In this document: positions 48,845 through 58,269 of the stretch, piece after piece
Numbering within the stretch: the first letter of the stretch is position 1
Layout: each line of letters begins with the position of its first letter
Assembly: GCF_000517405.1 (NCBI RefSeq)
Contig: NZ_CP006568.1
Location: 2,852,001-2,916,000 of the forward strand
From: Candidatus Sodalis pierantonius str. SOPE
GTDB lineage: Bacteria; Pseudomonadota; Gammaproteobacteria; Enterobacterales; Enterobacteriaceae
Reading direction: 5' to 3'
DNA: 64,000 nt
Made by a program: the position numbers and the translations under genes
The notes under the pieces: generated by a model
What the model was told of the DNA's origin: nothing
Database searches by the model: none
Seen by the model: the letters and a program-made list of their open reading frames with translations, nothing else

Positions 48845-49410
48845 TGAGTCTCCCCCAGATGTCCGCGACAAAAATGGCCTGGGCAATCAGCTGTCGCAAG
48901 GCATGGTCGTCAAGCTGGGGCCAGGCTTCCGCCAGCATGGCCGTCACCGCTTCCGGCGTCTGCCCCTGCTGCAGAGCGGTCACCAGCGGGGTCAGCATTG
49001 CCTGCATGGCCTGGTTGACCGGCGTTGCCAGTCCGCCGGAGGCGTCTTTCAGTGCCTGCTCGGTGGCGGTGGGTGTGTGCGCAACGCTCAGCGCTGCCAT
49101 GCCCGGCCATCGTGTCGGCATCAGGCTGGCCCCGGTAAAGATCGGCAGGTTGCCCGGCGGCTGCAGCAGTGGCTCGTCGTCCCGTGCGGCGGGAATGCCG
49201 CCTTCCGCCAGCGCCCAGGCCACCGGCACGCCGCTGCGCACCAGGAGATTCAGGGTCTCTGCGGTCTCCTTCATATCGCGCGGCTGGCGGGTATCAAACT
49301 CAAAGCAGCACATACGGCGTGGGGTGATATCGCTGTAGCCGTTAAGCTTAAGCAATGGGTAAAGCAGGTCGCGGGTCAGTGTGCCGGCCAGCTGCACCGC
49401 ATCGCTGGCG
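48834..49410 (-). pseudogene. Mu-like portal protein (gp29/H), C-terminal fragment
   Basis: The frame encodes the last ~185 residues of a DUF935-type portal: QLAGTLTRDLLYPLLKLNGY, then MCCFEFDTRQPRDMKETAET and GVPVAWALAEGGIPAA, with a C-terminus IFVADIWGRLNER. Its front ~300 residues are missing; the sequence upstream becomes the transposase A gene in another frame at about 49405-49415. It cannot form a portal ring. Confidence 0.88.
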
Positions 49411-51105
49411 GTCTACCTCAATCAGCTCCCCGGCAAAATACTGGTTATTCAGCAGTTCAACCCAACCACGCTGGGCCACGCGTTTCTCTTCTGGCATAAA
49501 CATCTCGCGCAACTCGCCCGGCGTCAGGTATTCAATATCGTCTCCTTCCTCGGCCAGCAGGGCCTTGCGGTAGGCGGCCGGCGTCATCGACTTACCGTTG
49601 ACCTTGGGTAGCGCGCTGTGCTCGTGGCTGTGGTTATAGCGCTGCACCTCCTCCTCGATAGCGTCTATCAGCTGCCGCCAGCGGGGCAAAATCGCCAGCG
49701 TTTTCTGCTGCGTGGCGTTCAGCTCTTTACCCTGACGCAAGGCATTCGACAGACTCAGCAGTTTTTGCCCCTGCACCCGCACCCCGTTGGGGTCGGCGCT
49801 CAATCCGTTATAGGTCTGAAAGCGCAGTGCCAGCCGGCGTGGCAGCACACCGTTCAGCCGCTCAATAATGCCCCGCGCCTGCGGATTACCGGGGATACCG
49901 GTAATATGCTCAATACCCAGTCGGGGAAAAATCCCGGTGATATCTGCATCCAGCATCTTGTTGGTCTCGCCGCCGCCGTTATCGGAGTAGGCAAACAGCG
50001 GCTTGCCGTGGTGCTGGATGGCATAACGCCACGCATCCGCTACCGCGATGGCGTTTTCCACCAGTGACAGGCTCCAGCCCACCAGATACCGGGTACGCCC
50101 GTCGAGCACCAACGTCAGCTCCGGGGTAAAGGGCCGCCCGTGTATCGGATGCGCCACTTTCATGTTCAGCGACTTGCCGTCGGCTATCCAGCAGCCGTTC
50201 ACCGGCATCTGCGCCCAATCCCGCTGCTGGTACACCTGATACGCCTTAAGCGCCGAGCCGGTAACCCGCCCCCTGATCCGTCGGTGAGGTGCCACACGCT
50301 TGACCATGCGATTGACCTTGTCGTAGGTCGGCAGGGCCGCCAGCATGGCGGGCTGGTCATGGTATTTGCCCTGCCAGTCCGCCTGAAATGCGCGGTAGGC
50401 CTCCAGCACTGTGGGGCCACAGGGTCGGGCATAATGCGGCCAGAACAGGGCGTAAAACCACGTCATGTCTTCGGGACGCTGCTTCTTCGGCTGACCGGGA
50501 GCCAGTATCGCCAGATGCTCCTGGGGCCGCTCAGCGCTGAGATAGAGACTTACCCACTCCTGGAGGCTGCTTTTGCCCACCCCTTGCCGGGTGCGGCCCT
50601 TTTTGGCGTTGGCCAGTGTGGCGGCGCGCTGCAGTGCGTCAGGCAATGTGCCAGCCTTTGACTCATCGACGATAAAGGTCACCGCCGCAATGCGGGTCAT
50701 GCCGGCCTGCTGCAATCGGATCACTTCCTGTGCCAGCATCATGCGCGCATCGGCAATCTGCTTCTGCTGATCGTTCATGGCCTGCACCTTGCGCTCGAGC
50801 AGGGCGGGACATTGACGCATGATCGCCAGCTCATCGCGCGACTTGATGGCGGTGCGGCGCTTGACCGACTCATCAACCGGTTGGGCCGGGGCTTGCGCTA
50901 TCAAGGATTTATAGTGTCTCTGTCTGACGATCTCGCGCACTTGCTCTGGCAAACAATCGATGTGGTACTCGAAAGCCTTGGTGCCAGTGCGTTTACGCTG
51001 CATTTGATCTGAGTCTTTTGACCATTTATTTAATGCCAGCCGCATCCCTTGCACTGTTTCCGGTAGGCCTGGAATTTTCAGTAACTCATTTGCGGACACA
51101 AACAT
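49405..51105 (-). pseudogene. Mu-like DDE transposase A, 3'-truncated by deletion
   Basis: The protein starts MFVSANELLKIPGLPETVQG (Mu A N-terminal enhancer-binding domain type) and includes an intact catalytic triad: ADGKSLNMKVAHP (Asp), FAYSDNGGGETNKMLD (Asp), NPQARGIIERLNGVLPRRLA (Glu). At about residue 567 (LIEVDRQR) it joins portal-gene sequence out of frame and ends after about 18 unrelated residues. Domain III, which binds the MuB activator and ClpX in Mu A, is lost. The junction is a deletion that removed the early and middle phage genes. Confidence 0.9.
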
Positions 51106-51107
51106 GA

Positions 51108-51287
51108 TCAGGCAACCTCACGGGAATACCGACTTGGCCAGATCTCTTCTGGTGCGACACCAATCGCATCTGCAATTATGCGTTCATATTTTTTACATGG
51201 CCGGTATAGGGCATTTTTTAATGAATCAGGCTTTAGCCCAGCATTTAGAGAGAGTTTCCTTAATGTAAACCCCTTCACGTGAATTGC
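51108..51287 (-). pseudogene. Ner-like phage regulator, 3' fragment
   Basis: Directly upstream of transposase A (stop TGA at 51108-51110, three bases before the A start) an open frame encodes GFTLRKLSLNAGLKPDSLKN, LYRPCKKYERIIADAIGV and APEEIWPSRYSREVA. This is the Ner/Nlp lambda-repressor-like HTH family, including the diagnostic IWPSRY. In Mu, ner precedes A. The N-terminus is cut off by IS903 copy D at 51288. Too short for most ORF callers because it lacks a start. Confidence 0.85.
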
Positions 51288-52342
51288 CGCTTTGTTGAAT
51301 AAATCCGAAATTTGTGACGACTTCCTCCCTATCAGGGCGATTGTTACATGATGCGGACGCTGTTTGGCATTCCTAACAGTGTGATCCGGTTAAGTGCTTT
51401 AACCATTGCCATTGCCTCACCTACCTGCGCGTCATAGTCATGCAGACTCAGATGACCACCCAGAAGTGTTTTAAACCGGAACATGGCCGTTTCAGCCAGT
51501 GAACGCCGGTGATAACCTACTTTCTTTTTCCAGGTATCGTTATTGCCACTCAGATGCTGATTTGCCACTGCATGGTTACGCTCATAGTATCGAGCTGGCC
51601 AATATTGCGCACCACTTCGCGGTGGGATAAGCGGCTTTATTTTTTTCCTCAGCAGAGCATCATGACAGTAACGCGTATCGTAAGCACTGTCAGCCGACGC
51701 TTCCCTGATTTTCCGGTGGGTTTGGTTAATCAGCCCGAGCAGCGCCTGCGCATCTGTCGTACCGCTTAGCGATAAATCGGCACAGATAATTTCATGTGTC
51801 GCGCTATCTACTGCCAGATGAAGCTTGCGCCATACTCTGCGCCTCTCAGTCCCATGCTGCCTGACTTTCCATTCGCCTTCGCCGAAGATTTTCAGGCCGG
51901 TGCCATCGATGACCAGGTGTGAGATTTCGCCGCGGGTTGGCGTTTTTATGCTGATGTCGAGGGTTTTTGCTCGCCGGCTGACCAGAGAGTAATCTGGGCA
52001 GCGCAGCGACAGCCCCATCAGTTTAAAAATCGCGTCAACGAAACCCTGTAACGCCCGGAGCGAAAGGTTAAACGCGCACTTTATCATCAGAACCGTGGTA
52101 ATGGCCATATCGGTGTAGTGAAGCGACCGGCCACGATGTTCAGGTGGTGTACTCTCAGTCCATGCAGCAATGGCTAACTCATCAAGCCATACTGTCAGGT
52201 CCCCCCGCTGCCTGAGCGCATTGTTGTATGCGGGCCAGTTGGTGATTTTAAACTTTTGCTTTGCCATGGGGACCTGATGTTGAAACGAATGTAGTGATCA
52301 GAGCCGCCAGTCACCTAAAAGTTCGATTTATTCAACAAAGCC
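51288..52342 (-). mobile_element. IS903-type element, copy D, complete
   Basis: A 1055-bp element with the same ends as copy B (CGCTTTGTTGAATAAATC at 51288; GATTTATTCAACAAAGCC to 52342), in opposite orientation. Flanking 9-mers GTGAATTGC and TTAACCAGC differ, so the element joins two unrelated sequences: phage ner on the left, a flippase gene on the right. Confidence 0.95.
51344..52267 (-). CDS. IS903-type transposase (copy D), intact
   Basis: Full 307-residue transposase, differing from copy B by a handful of residues (for example LAIAAW for SAIAAW, KCAFNLS for KRVFNLS, TERRRVW for AERRRVW). The DDE contexts LVIDGTGLKIFGEGEW, ASADSAYDTRYCH and RRSLAETAMFRFK are retained. It is divergent enough from copy B to indicate a separate lineage or some age, but no inactivating change is visible. 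Confidence 0.95.
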   Translation of the reverse strand: MAKQKFKITNWPAYNNALRQRGDLTVWLDELAIAAWTESTPPEHRGRSLHYTDMAITTVLMIKCAFNLSLRALQGFVDAIFKLMGLSLRCPDYSLVSRRAKTLDISIKTPTRGEISHLVIDGTGLKIFGEGEWKVRQHGTERRRVWRKLHLAVDSATHEIICADLSLSGTTDAQALLGLINQTHRKIREASADSAYDTRYCHDALLRKKIKPLIPPRSGAQYWPARYYERNHAVANQHLSGNNDTWKKKVGYHRRSLAETAMFRFKTLLGGHLSLHDYDAQVGEAMAMVKALNRITLLGMPNSVRIM

Positions 52343-52771
52343 TTAACCAGCCTCAATTTCTTGATCTTAGGCGGCTTATCTCAATATCAAGCCCACTTCA
52401 TTAAAATCAAGAAAGTCGTTTTGCTGGTGCGCATCGAGATGTTCTCCAAGCTGATAGCGTTTATGTTGACGGTGGCGCTGTTGTATTTTACGCCGTTACG
52501 TCCTGCAGCAGTCATTCTCGGATTATTTACTAATGCATTGATTAAACTCATTTGCATGCTTTATTTTAGCGAGAAGAGCTGGCATCCCACCTTTGAATTT
52601 TCAGGTGACACGTTCAAAGCTGCGTTGAAATATGGCAGTTTTCAATTAGGATCACAGATAATTAATCAATTTCTCACCCAGGCGGATTCTTTATTGCTGG
52701 CAAAATTCCTCGGGCCAGACGTGCTGGGGATATACTCACTGGCAAAAGATTTGGTTCTGCAACCCTTGAAA

Positions 52772-52780
52772 CTGGCTGAC
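52772..52780. repeat. Target duplication of IS256 copy D (left copy, with one extra base)
   Basis: CTGGCTGAC here corresponds to CTGCTGAC at 54096-54103 with one added G. Removing the element and keeping the 8-base version restores an uninterrupted flippase frame (LKLLTPVINRL). Confidence 0.85.
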
Positions 52781-54095
52781 GAGCCTGTTTAGAAATTTGT
52801 GTATTTGCCTGATTTTGATATGTTCAATCCAACATCAAAAACAGGTTAATTTATGGACGAAAAACAGTTGCAGGCTCTGGCTAACGAACTGGCCAAAAAT
52901 CTCAAAACCCCTGAAGATCTCAGTCACTTCGATCGGCTGCTGAAAAAAATTAGCGTCGAAGCAGCTCTCAATGCCGAAATGACCCATCACCTCGGCTACG
53001 ATAAAAATCAGCCTAAACCGGGGACCAACGCCCGCAACGGCTATTCCACAAAAACCGTTACCACTGGCGATGGCCCGCTGGCGCTGCGTACTCCGCGCGA
53101 TCGTGACGGTTCCTTTGAACCGCAACTGGTGAAGAAGAACCAGACCCAGATTACCGGGATGGATAACCAGATTTTATCGTTGTACGCCAAAGGGATGACC
53201 ACCCGCGAGATCGCCGCCGCGTTCAAAGAGCTGTATGACGCCGATGTCTCGCCGGCGCTGGTCTCAAAGGTCACCGATGCGGTCATGGAGCAGGTTGTCG
53301 AATGGCAAAACCGGCCCCTGGATGCAGTCTATCCCATTGTTTATCTTGACTGTATCGTTCTAAAAGTCCGGCAGGACAGCCGCATCATCAACAAATCTGT
53401 GTTCCTGGCGCTGGGCATCAACATCGAAGGCCAGAAAGAGTTGCTAGGTATGTGGCTGGCCGAAAATGAAGGCGCAAAGTTCTGGCTGAACGTGCTGACA
53501 GAGCTGAAAAACCGCGGCCTGAACGATATCCTTATCGCCTGCGTAGACGGGCTGAAAGGTTTCCCTGACGCTATTAACGCGGTGTATCCGGAGGCGCGGC
53601 TCCAGCTGTGTATCGTACATATGGTGCGCAACAGCCTGCGGTTCGTCTCCTGGAAGGACTACAAGGCCGTCACCCGCGACCTGAAAGCTATCTATCAGGC
53701 CCCTACGGAAGAAGCCGGCTTGCAGGCGCTGGAAGCGTTCTCCAGTGCCTGGGACATCCGCTACCCGCAAATAAGTCGAAGCTGGCAGGCAAACTGGGCC
53801 AATCTGGCCACGTTCTTTGCCTACCCAACGGACATCCGCAAGGTGATCTACACGACCAACGCCATCGAGTCGTTAAACAGCGTGATCCGGCATGCCATCA
53901 AAAAGCGCAAGGTGTTCCCGACCGACGACGCAGTGAAAAAGGTGGTGTGGCTGGCGATACAGGCGGCCTCACAGAAATGGACAATGCCTTTGAGGGACTG
54001 GCGCATGGCAATGAGCCGCTTTATTATCGAGTTCGGTGACCGCCTGGACGGTCACTTCTGAGAAAAGGCATTTACACAGAATCGTGTACAGGGTC
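52781..54095 (+). mobile_element. IS256-family element, copy D, complete
   Basis: The 1315-bp element is bounded by GAGCCTGTTTAG at 52781 and GTGTACAGGGTC at 54095. The 8-bp target duplication (left copy with a one-base insertion) shows simple insertion into the flippase gene. Confidence 0.96.
52853..54061 (+). CDS. IS256-family transposase (copy D), intact
   Basis: The 402-residue mutator-type transposase is identical to copy A except for TRITGMD to TQITGMD. Catalytic contexts IVYLDCIVLKV, IACVDGLKGFPDAI and NAIESLNSVIRHAIKKRK are intact. Together with copy A it is a probable source of active transposase. Confidence 0.95.
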   Translation: MDEKQLQALANELAKNLKTPEDLSHFDRLLKKISVEAALNAEMTHHLGYDKNQPKPGTNARNGYSTKTVTTGDGPLALRTPRDRDGSFEPQLVKKNQTQITGMDNQILSLYAKGMTTREIAAAFKELYDADVSPALVSKVTDAVMEQVVEWQNRPLDAVYPIVYLDCIVLKVRQDSRIINKSVFLALGINIEGQKELLGMWLAENEGAKFWLNVLTELKNRGLNDILIACVDGLKGFPDAINAVYPEARLQLCIVHMVRNSLRFVSWKDYKAVTRDLKAIYQAPTEEAGLQALEAFSSAWDIRYPQISRSWQANWANLATFFAYPTDIRKVIYTTNAIESLNSVIRHAIKKRKVFPTDDAVKKVVWLAIQAASQKWTMPLRDWRMAMSRFIIEFGDRLDGHF

Positions 54096-54657
54096 CTGCT
54101 GACGCCTGTAATAAATCGTCTGGCCCTTCCCCGCTTCGCTGAGAAACAAAGTTCAGAAAGCGAACTGAAAAAGATTTATCTTAATTCTACGTTCGCTATT
54201 TGCTCCTCTAGCACACTGCTGTTTCTAATCATCGGCATCTTTGCGCCGACGGTCGAGAGAATTCTCTATGGTGCTCACCATGAGCAGGTTGCGGTACTGA
54301 TACCTTACATGTTGCTGCTTGGCGTCCTAAGACCCATGGGTGGTTTGACGGGGGCAATCACGCAGGCAAACGGTAAAACCCACATTGAATTTTATTGGAA
54401 TATTATTGCCGGCGTCGTCATGCTCGGGATCTTGGCGTTGGCCCTGCTGAGCAAAAATATTCTCGTCATTGCCTCTGCATTGTCCATTTCCCAGGTAACC
54501 ATCTCGTTCTTGGTTTATCCCTTTTTCATCAAACCTATTGTGGATGTGGGGCTTTTACCCTACTTACGTAACTGGTTACCGACAACCATTGTCGTTACTT
54601 TGATTATCTTCCTGATCAATCACTATCAACTTTATATCAGCTTATAACCTTCAAACA

Positions 54658-54682
54658 CTGCCAACGGGCAGCGTTTTTTTTT
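54658..54682 (+). terminator. Rho-independent terminator after the flippase gene
   Basis: CTGCC (54658-54662), loop AACG, GGCAG (54667-54671), then CG and a run of nine T (54674-54682). It lies 11 bp after the flippase stop and points to an operon end. Confidence 0.85.
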
Positions 54683-54866
54683 GATGGCCGATCTATCTTC
54701 CTTGTTCCTTTCCGGCCTGCCATAGGCAAAATGATGCTCTACATCAAGATGACCCCTTCGTTCCTTCGCTCACGGCCTCGCGCGCTCTTTCACCGCTATT
54801 TTGTAACGCAGCAACGAACGCTTGGCCGCAATGGGTAGCCGTCGACGCCATCATCGTTAGGGCGTC

Positions 54867-56673
54867 TCACCTTTCTCTGGTTTGACGTTCCCATTCCTTA
54901 AGCCTTTTTTTCACTTCATCCTCCAGGCGCTTACGCAGGAGTTGATCCACATTGAGCTGATAATTCAGCCCCTCCCAAGGACCATACACCCGCAACGGAA
55001 TCGCGGTGGAGGTAAGCATGCTCACCAACTGCGGATCCCCTTTCCAGCCCTGCAATACCCGTATCTGTAGATTCACGTCGCATTGGCGCTCCGGTAGATT
55101 CAGGGTGCCATTGCCGGTAAGCGCCAGCAGTTCGGAATCCCCCGCCAAATCGTCAAGCCGCAGGTTGCCCTGATTAAGGGTGGCGTTGGCGGTAAGCTGG
55201 CGCACTTGTGAATAACGCTCGTCGCGTTCCTCGGCCGCCACACTGCCGTTGGTGCGCGTTACCGCCCTTTGAATCAACTGCGAAATGTTCAGCCCTTCCA
55301 GTTTGGCGTTATCCAAAGTCATGGCGGCCGAACCCTGCCAACCGCGGGCAAAATCCATCGCGGTGAAATTATGTCCCCACACCTCTCCTTGCAGGGAGAG
55401 TTGGCCGGTTAGCGTCTGGGGCAATGCAAACGCTTTCAGCAGCGGGCCGAGCGCGACGCGGGAAAATTGCGGATGCAAATGGAACAGGGGCTGTTTCCCG
55501 GTGGCATCCAGCGTGCCGGGCAAATTAAACTCCCCTTCGCCAAGTTTGCCGGTAAATGTGTTCAGGCTCAGCTGTCCACGGCGGTTGTCCGCCTTCACGT
55601 TGAAATCGATCATTGTCAGACCGTGATAAATGACGTTTTGCGCGCGCAGGCTAAGCTGACCGCTAAAATCATTAGGATTGGACAGCGCGTTATCCGTTAG
55701 GGCGCTGTTGGCTATCACCGGTCGCCCCGTGGTGGCGCTTTGATTCTGCGCCCGCGCGTCGTTGCCGTCGGCAGGCGGCTGCAGCCCCAGCAAAGTGTCC
55801 AGATTCAGGGTCTTCGCCGCCAAATCCAGTTGATACACCGGCGCATCCCCCAGCCGGGCGCTTATCTGCCCACTTAACTCACTGTCGTTGGCGCTGAAGG
55901 TCAATTCACCGAGCGTTAACGACTGATTGACGGCGGAATAATCGGCATTGAAGGCGCCTTCGCCTTCCAATGCCCTGCTCCGGCAGACCATTGGCGCGCA
56001 GCCGATAGCTGAATTTATCCATATGGGCGCTAACCTGGCGCGGGTATTGACTGAGATCCAGGCTACCGTTGAGGGAGACCGTCAGATCGCGTTGATCGCG
56101 ATTGAGACGACCGGAAAATTCGATACTCGCTTTGCGTGCGTCGTCCTGCTTCATTTGCAAATTCAGATCGCGCAAATTGAGTTGTTCATTATCATCGCGC
56201 TGCCAAATAAGTAAGCTGTCAGCGACCTGCAGGCTGCCGATATTCCAGGACCAGCCGCTGCCCTCTTCCGGCTCCGGCGTACCCGCCGGCGCGATGGGGG
56301 CATTCTCGGGACGACGGGCCGCGCTGTCCGGGGTTAACGTGATGACCGCCCCTTTCAACATGACCTGTTTTACCGACAATTGATGGGACAACAGCGGCCA
56401 CAGCGCCACGTCCAGGCGCATATTCTCCGCGCTGACCAGCGGAAGCTTCGCACCGGGGGCGGTAAGTTTCATACGTCCCGCGAGAATGCTCAATTGCGGC
56501 CAGGCATGCCAGCGCAAATCTCCCTCTAGCGCCAAATGATAGCCGCTGCGCCGTTCCACCTGGGTGATCATATAGCTGCGAAAATCGTTGGGATTGATTA
56601 GCGCCACCATGGCCGTCAACCCGGCCACCACCACCACCAGCAAAATGAACAGCGTCGTCAGTAATCTTCTCAT
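54867..56673 (-). pseudogene. asmA: asmA (outer-membrane/phospholipid homeostasis protein), one-base frameshift
   Basis: AsmA is a large inner-membrane-anchored periplasmic protein that influences LPS and phospholipid transport. Reading from 56673: MRRLLTTLFILLVVVVAGLT (signal anchor) and NPNDFRSYMITQVERRSGYH to LPEQGI. One extra G at about 55970 shifts the frame; the rest (EGEGAFNADYSAVNQSLTLG to VDQLLRKRLEDEVKKRLKEW) is open to 54867. Length 1807 bp (3n+1) fits a single insertion. Downstream of dcd on the same strand, as in E. coli udk-dcd-asmA. Confidence 0.93.
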
Positions 56674-56718
56674 GCGGTCCTCTTTCGTTATTACCCGATG
56701 CCACAGGCCTCTGACGAT

Positions 56719-57300
56719 TCAGTCCTTGTCGATCCGACTGGCCACGGCGCCCTGCTGATTGCGATATTTGGCATCTTCGCGCCTATTATAGGGGCGGGCC
56801 GCGGGACCGCTCAGGGGTTCAAAACTCAAGGCGCCTATCAGCATCCCGGGACGCAACGCCAGCGGCAACTTACCTGAATTATAGGACTCCAGCACGATTC
56901 TACCCTGCCAGCCGGGATCGATCCGGTGCGCGGTCACGTGAACCATCAGGCCCAGGCGCGCCAGCGAGGAGCGCCCGTCCAGCCAACCAACCAGATCATC
57001 GGGCAATGTGACCGATTCCAGGGTCGCCGCCAGCGCCAGCTCGCCCGGATGCAGAAAAAAGGCTTCGCCTTCGGCCAGTTGAATTTCGTCGCTCATCACC
57101 CGGTCCAGCGCCGCGGCTACTTCATCTTTGGGCCCGCTGAGATCGATATACGCCGCGGTATGGCCCCGAAAGACCCGGAACTGGTTACCCAGCCGGACAT
57201 CCACCGTGGCCCCGTTAATCCTTTCTTGCGGCGGGCGCGGCGAGATGGCCAGTCGGCCCTCATCCAGCCAGATCTCTATATCACGGTCGCACAGTCTCAT
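56719..57300 (-). CDS. dcd: dCTP deaminase
   Basis: Dcd converts dCTP to dUTP for thymidylate synthesis. The ATG at 57300 gives MRLCDRDIEIWLDEGRLAIS and 193 residues, exactly the enterobacterial length. The DGRSSLARLGLMVHVTAHRI and DPGWQGRIVLE (catalytic Glu) motifs are complete. Longer upstream starts overlap a leader and are rejected. Intact between two broken neighbours. Confidence 0.96.
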   Translation of the reverse strand: MRLCDRDIEIWLDEGRLAISPRPPQERINGATVDVRLGNQFRVFRGHTAAYIDLSGPKDEVAAALDRVMSDEIQLAEGEAFFLHPGELALAATLESVTLPDDLVGWLDGRSSLARLGLMVHVTAHRIDPGWQGRIVLESYNSGKLPLALRPGMLIGALSFEPLSGPAARPYNRREDAKYRNQQGAVASRIDKD

Positions 57301-57380
57301 CGCTTGTCTCTCCATAAGGGCGTGAATGTGGGGTTGCCGCCACGGCGGCAGCCGGTCAGGTCTCAAATACTACACGGGAA

Positions 57381-58021
57381 TTATTCGAAAAACTGACTGA
57401 TCTTCGCTTTTAAAATATCGATGGCAATCCGGTTCTTACCGCCGCGCGGGATAATGATGTCAGCGTATTGCTTCGACGGTTCAATAAACTGCAAAAACAT
57501 CGGACGGACGGTACGCTGATATTGCTCTATGACGGAGTCCATTGAACGTCCGCGTTCATTACGTCGCGTTTCATACGGCGCATCAGACAAATATCCAGCG
57601 GCATATCCACAAAAATAGAAAAATTCATCTCCTGACGCAGGCGTAAATCGGTCAACAACAATATCCCTTCCAGGATAATGACTTTTTTGGGCCGCAGGTG
57701 AAGGGTTTCAGGACGGCGGGTATGTTCTACATAACTGTAGACCGGCATCTCGATTGCCAAGCCCGCCTTCAGCATCTGGATATGTTGAAATAGCAGGCTA
57801 TGATCCATAGCGTTCGGGTGGTCGTAATTGGTTTTGACCCGTTCCGGCATGGTCATGCCGCTTTGATCTTTATAATAGCTGTCTTCGGGAATGATGCCGA
57901 TATGCCCATCGCCAACCTGGTCGCACAACTCCCGGTAAAGCGTGCTGGCGATAAGACTTTTTCCTGAGGCGGATGCGCCGGCAATGCCGATAATAACGCA
58001 CTGGTGGGGCTTGTCAGTCAT
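57381..58021 (-). pseudogene. udk: udk (uridine kinase), one-base deletion
   Basis: Udk phosphorylates uridine and cytidine in pyrimidine salvage. The start at 58021 (MTDKPHQCVIIGIAGASASG) has the Walker A GASASGKS. The frame is fine through PLDICLMRRMKRDV and then breaks (about 57578); the expected NERGRSMDSVIEQYQRTVRP to DILKAKISQFFE continues in another frame to 57381. Length 641 bp equals the 214 codons of E. coli minus one base. A truncated protein lacking the last ~63 residues would be made. Confidence 0.94.
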
Positions 58022-58269
58022 ACAATCAAGGGCCTGATAATATAAGAATGCCTCGGCGGTGAGGCTGCAATTTACGCGGCAATTATAGGGTGCGGGGCAA
58101 TCGCACGCCAGCATTACCGGGCCGCGGGACGCTCGGGCGGGGATTTTTTTACCGCCGGTGCGGTTTGCGCCGCCCAGTTTAAGACTATTCATACTGGAGC
58201 TGCTAAAGTCATACGGGTAAAGTTGCCCGTCGTGGCCGCGGCCGTCGGCCGTATCTTATGAGGGATTCC

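Larger units (their letters stand above)
41443..51287 (-). mobile_element. Degraded Mu-like prophage segment bounded by IS256 and IS903
   Basis: A collinear series of Mu-type genes on the minus strand, read right to left: ner, transposase A, (large deletion), portal tail, F, G, I, gp33, T, J, K, L, M. Early-lytic, repressor, lysis, terminase, tape-measure and tail-fibre genes are missing. Both borders are IS copies without target duplications. No Mu terminal sequence is recognised. It cannot form particles or transpose by itself. Confidence 0.92.
52343..54647 (+). pseudogene. O-antigen/polysaccharide flippase (Wzx, MOP superfamily), truncated and split by IS256
   Basis: Both sides of IS256 copy D encode a multi-pass MOP-type flippase. 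Upstream pieces are SLNFLILGGLSQYQAHFIKI, KLIAFMLTVALLYF and the signature YGSFQLGSQIINQFLTQADS, LLLAKFLGPDVLGIYSLAKD. Downstream continues LTPVINRLALPRFAEKQSSE and ALLIG-like helices to INHYQLYISL. About 115 N-terminal residues are missing at the IS903 joint. Such flippases move undecaprenyl-linked O-units across the inner membrane. Position beside asmA-dcd-udk fits an enterobacterial polysaccharide cluster. Loss would prevent smooth LPS or capsule export. Two separate lesions make it non-functional. Confidence 0.88.
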
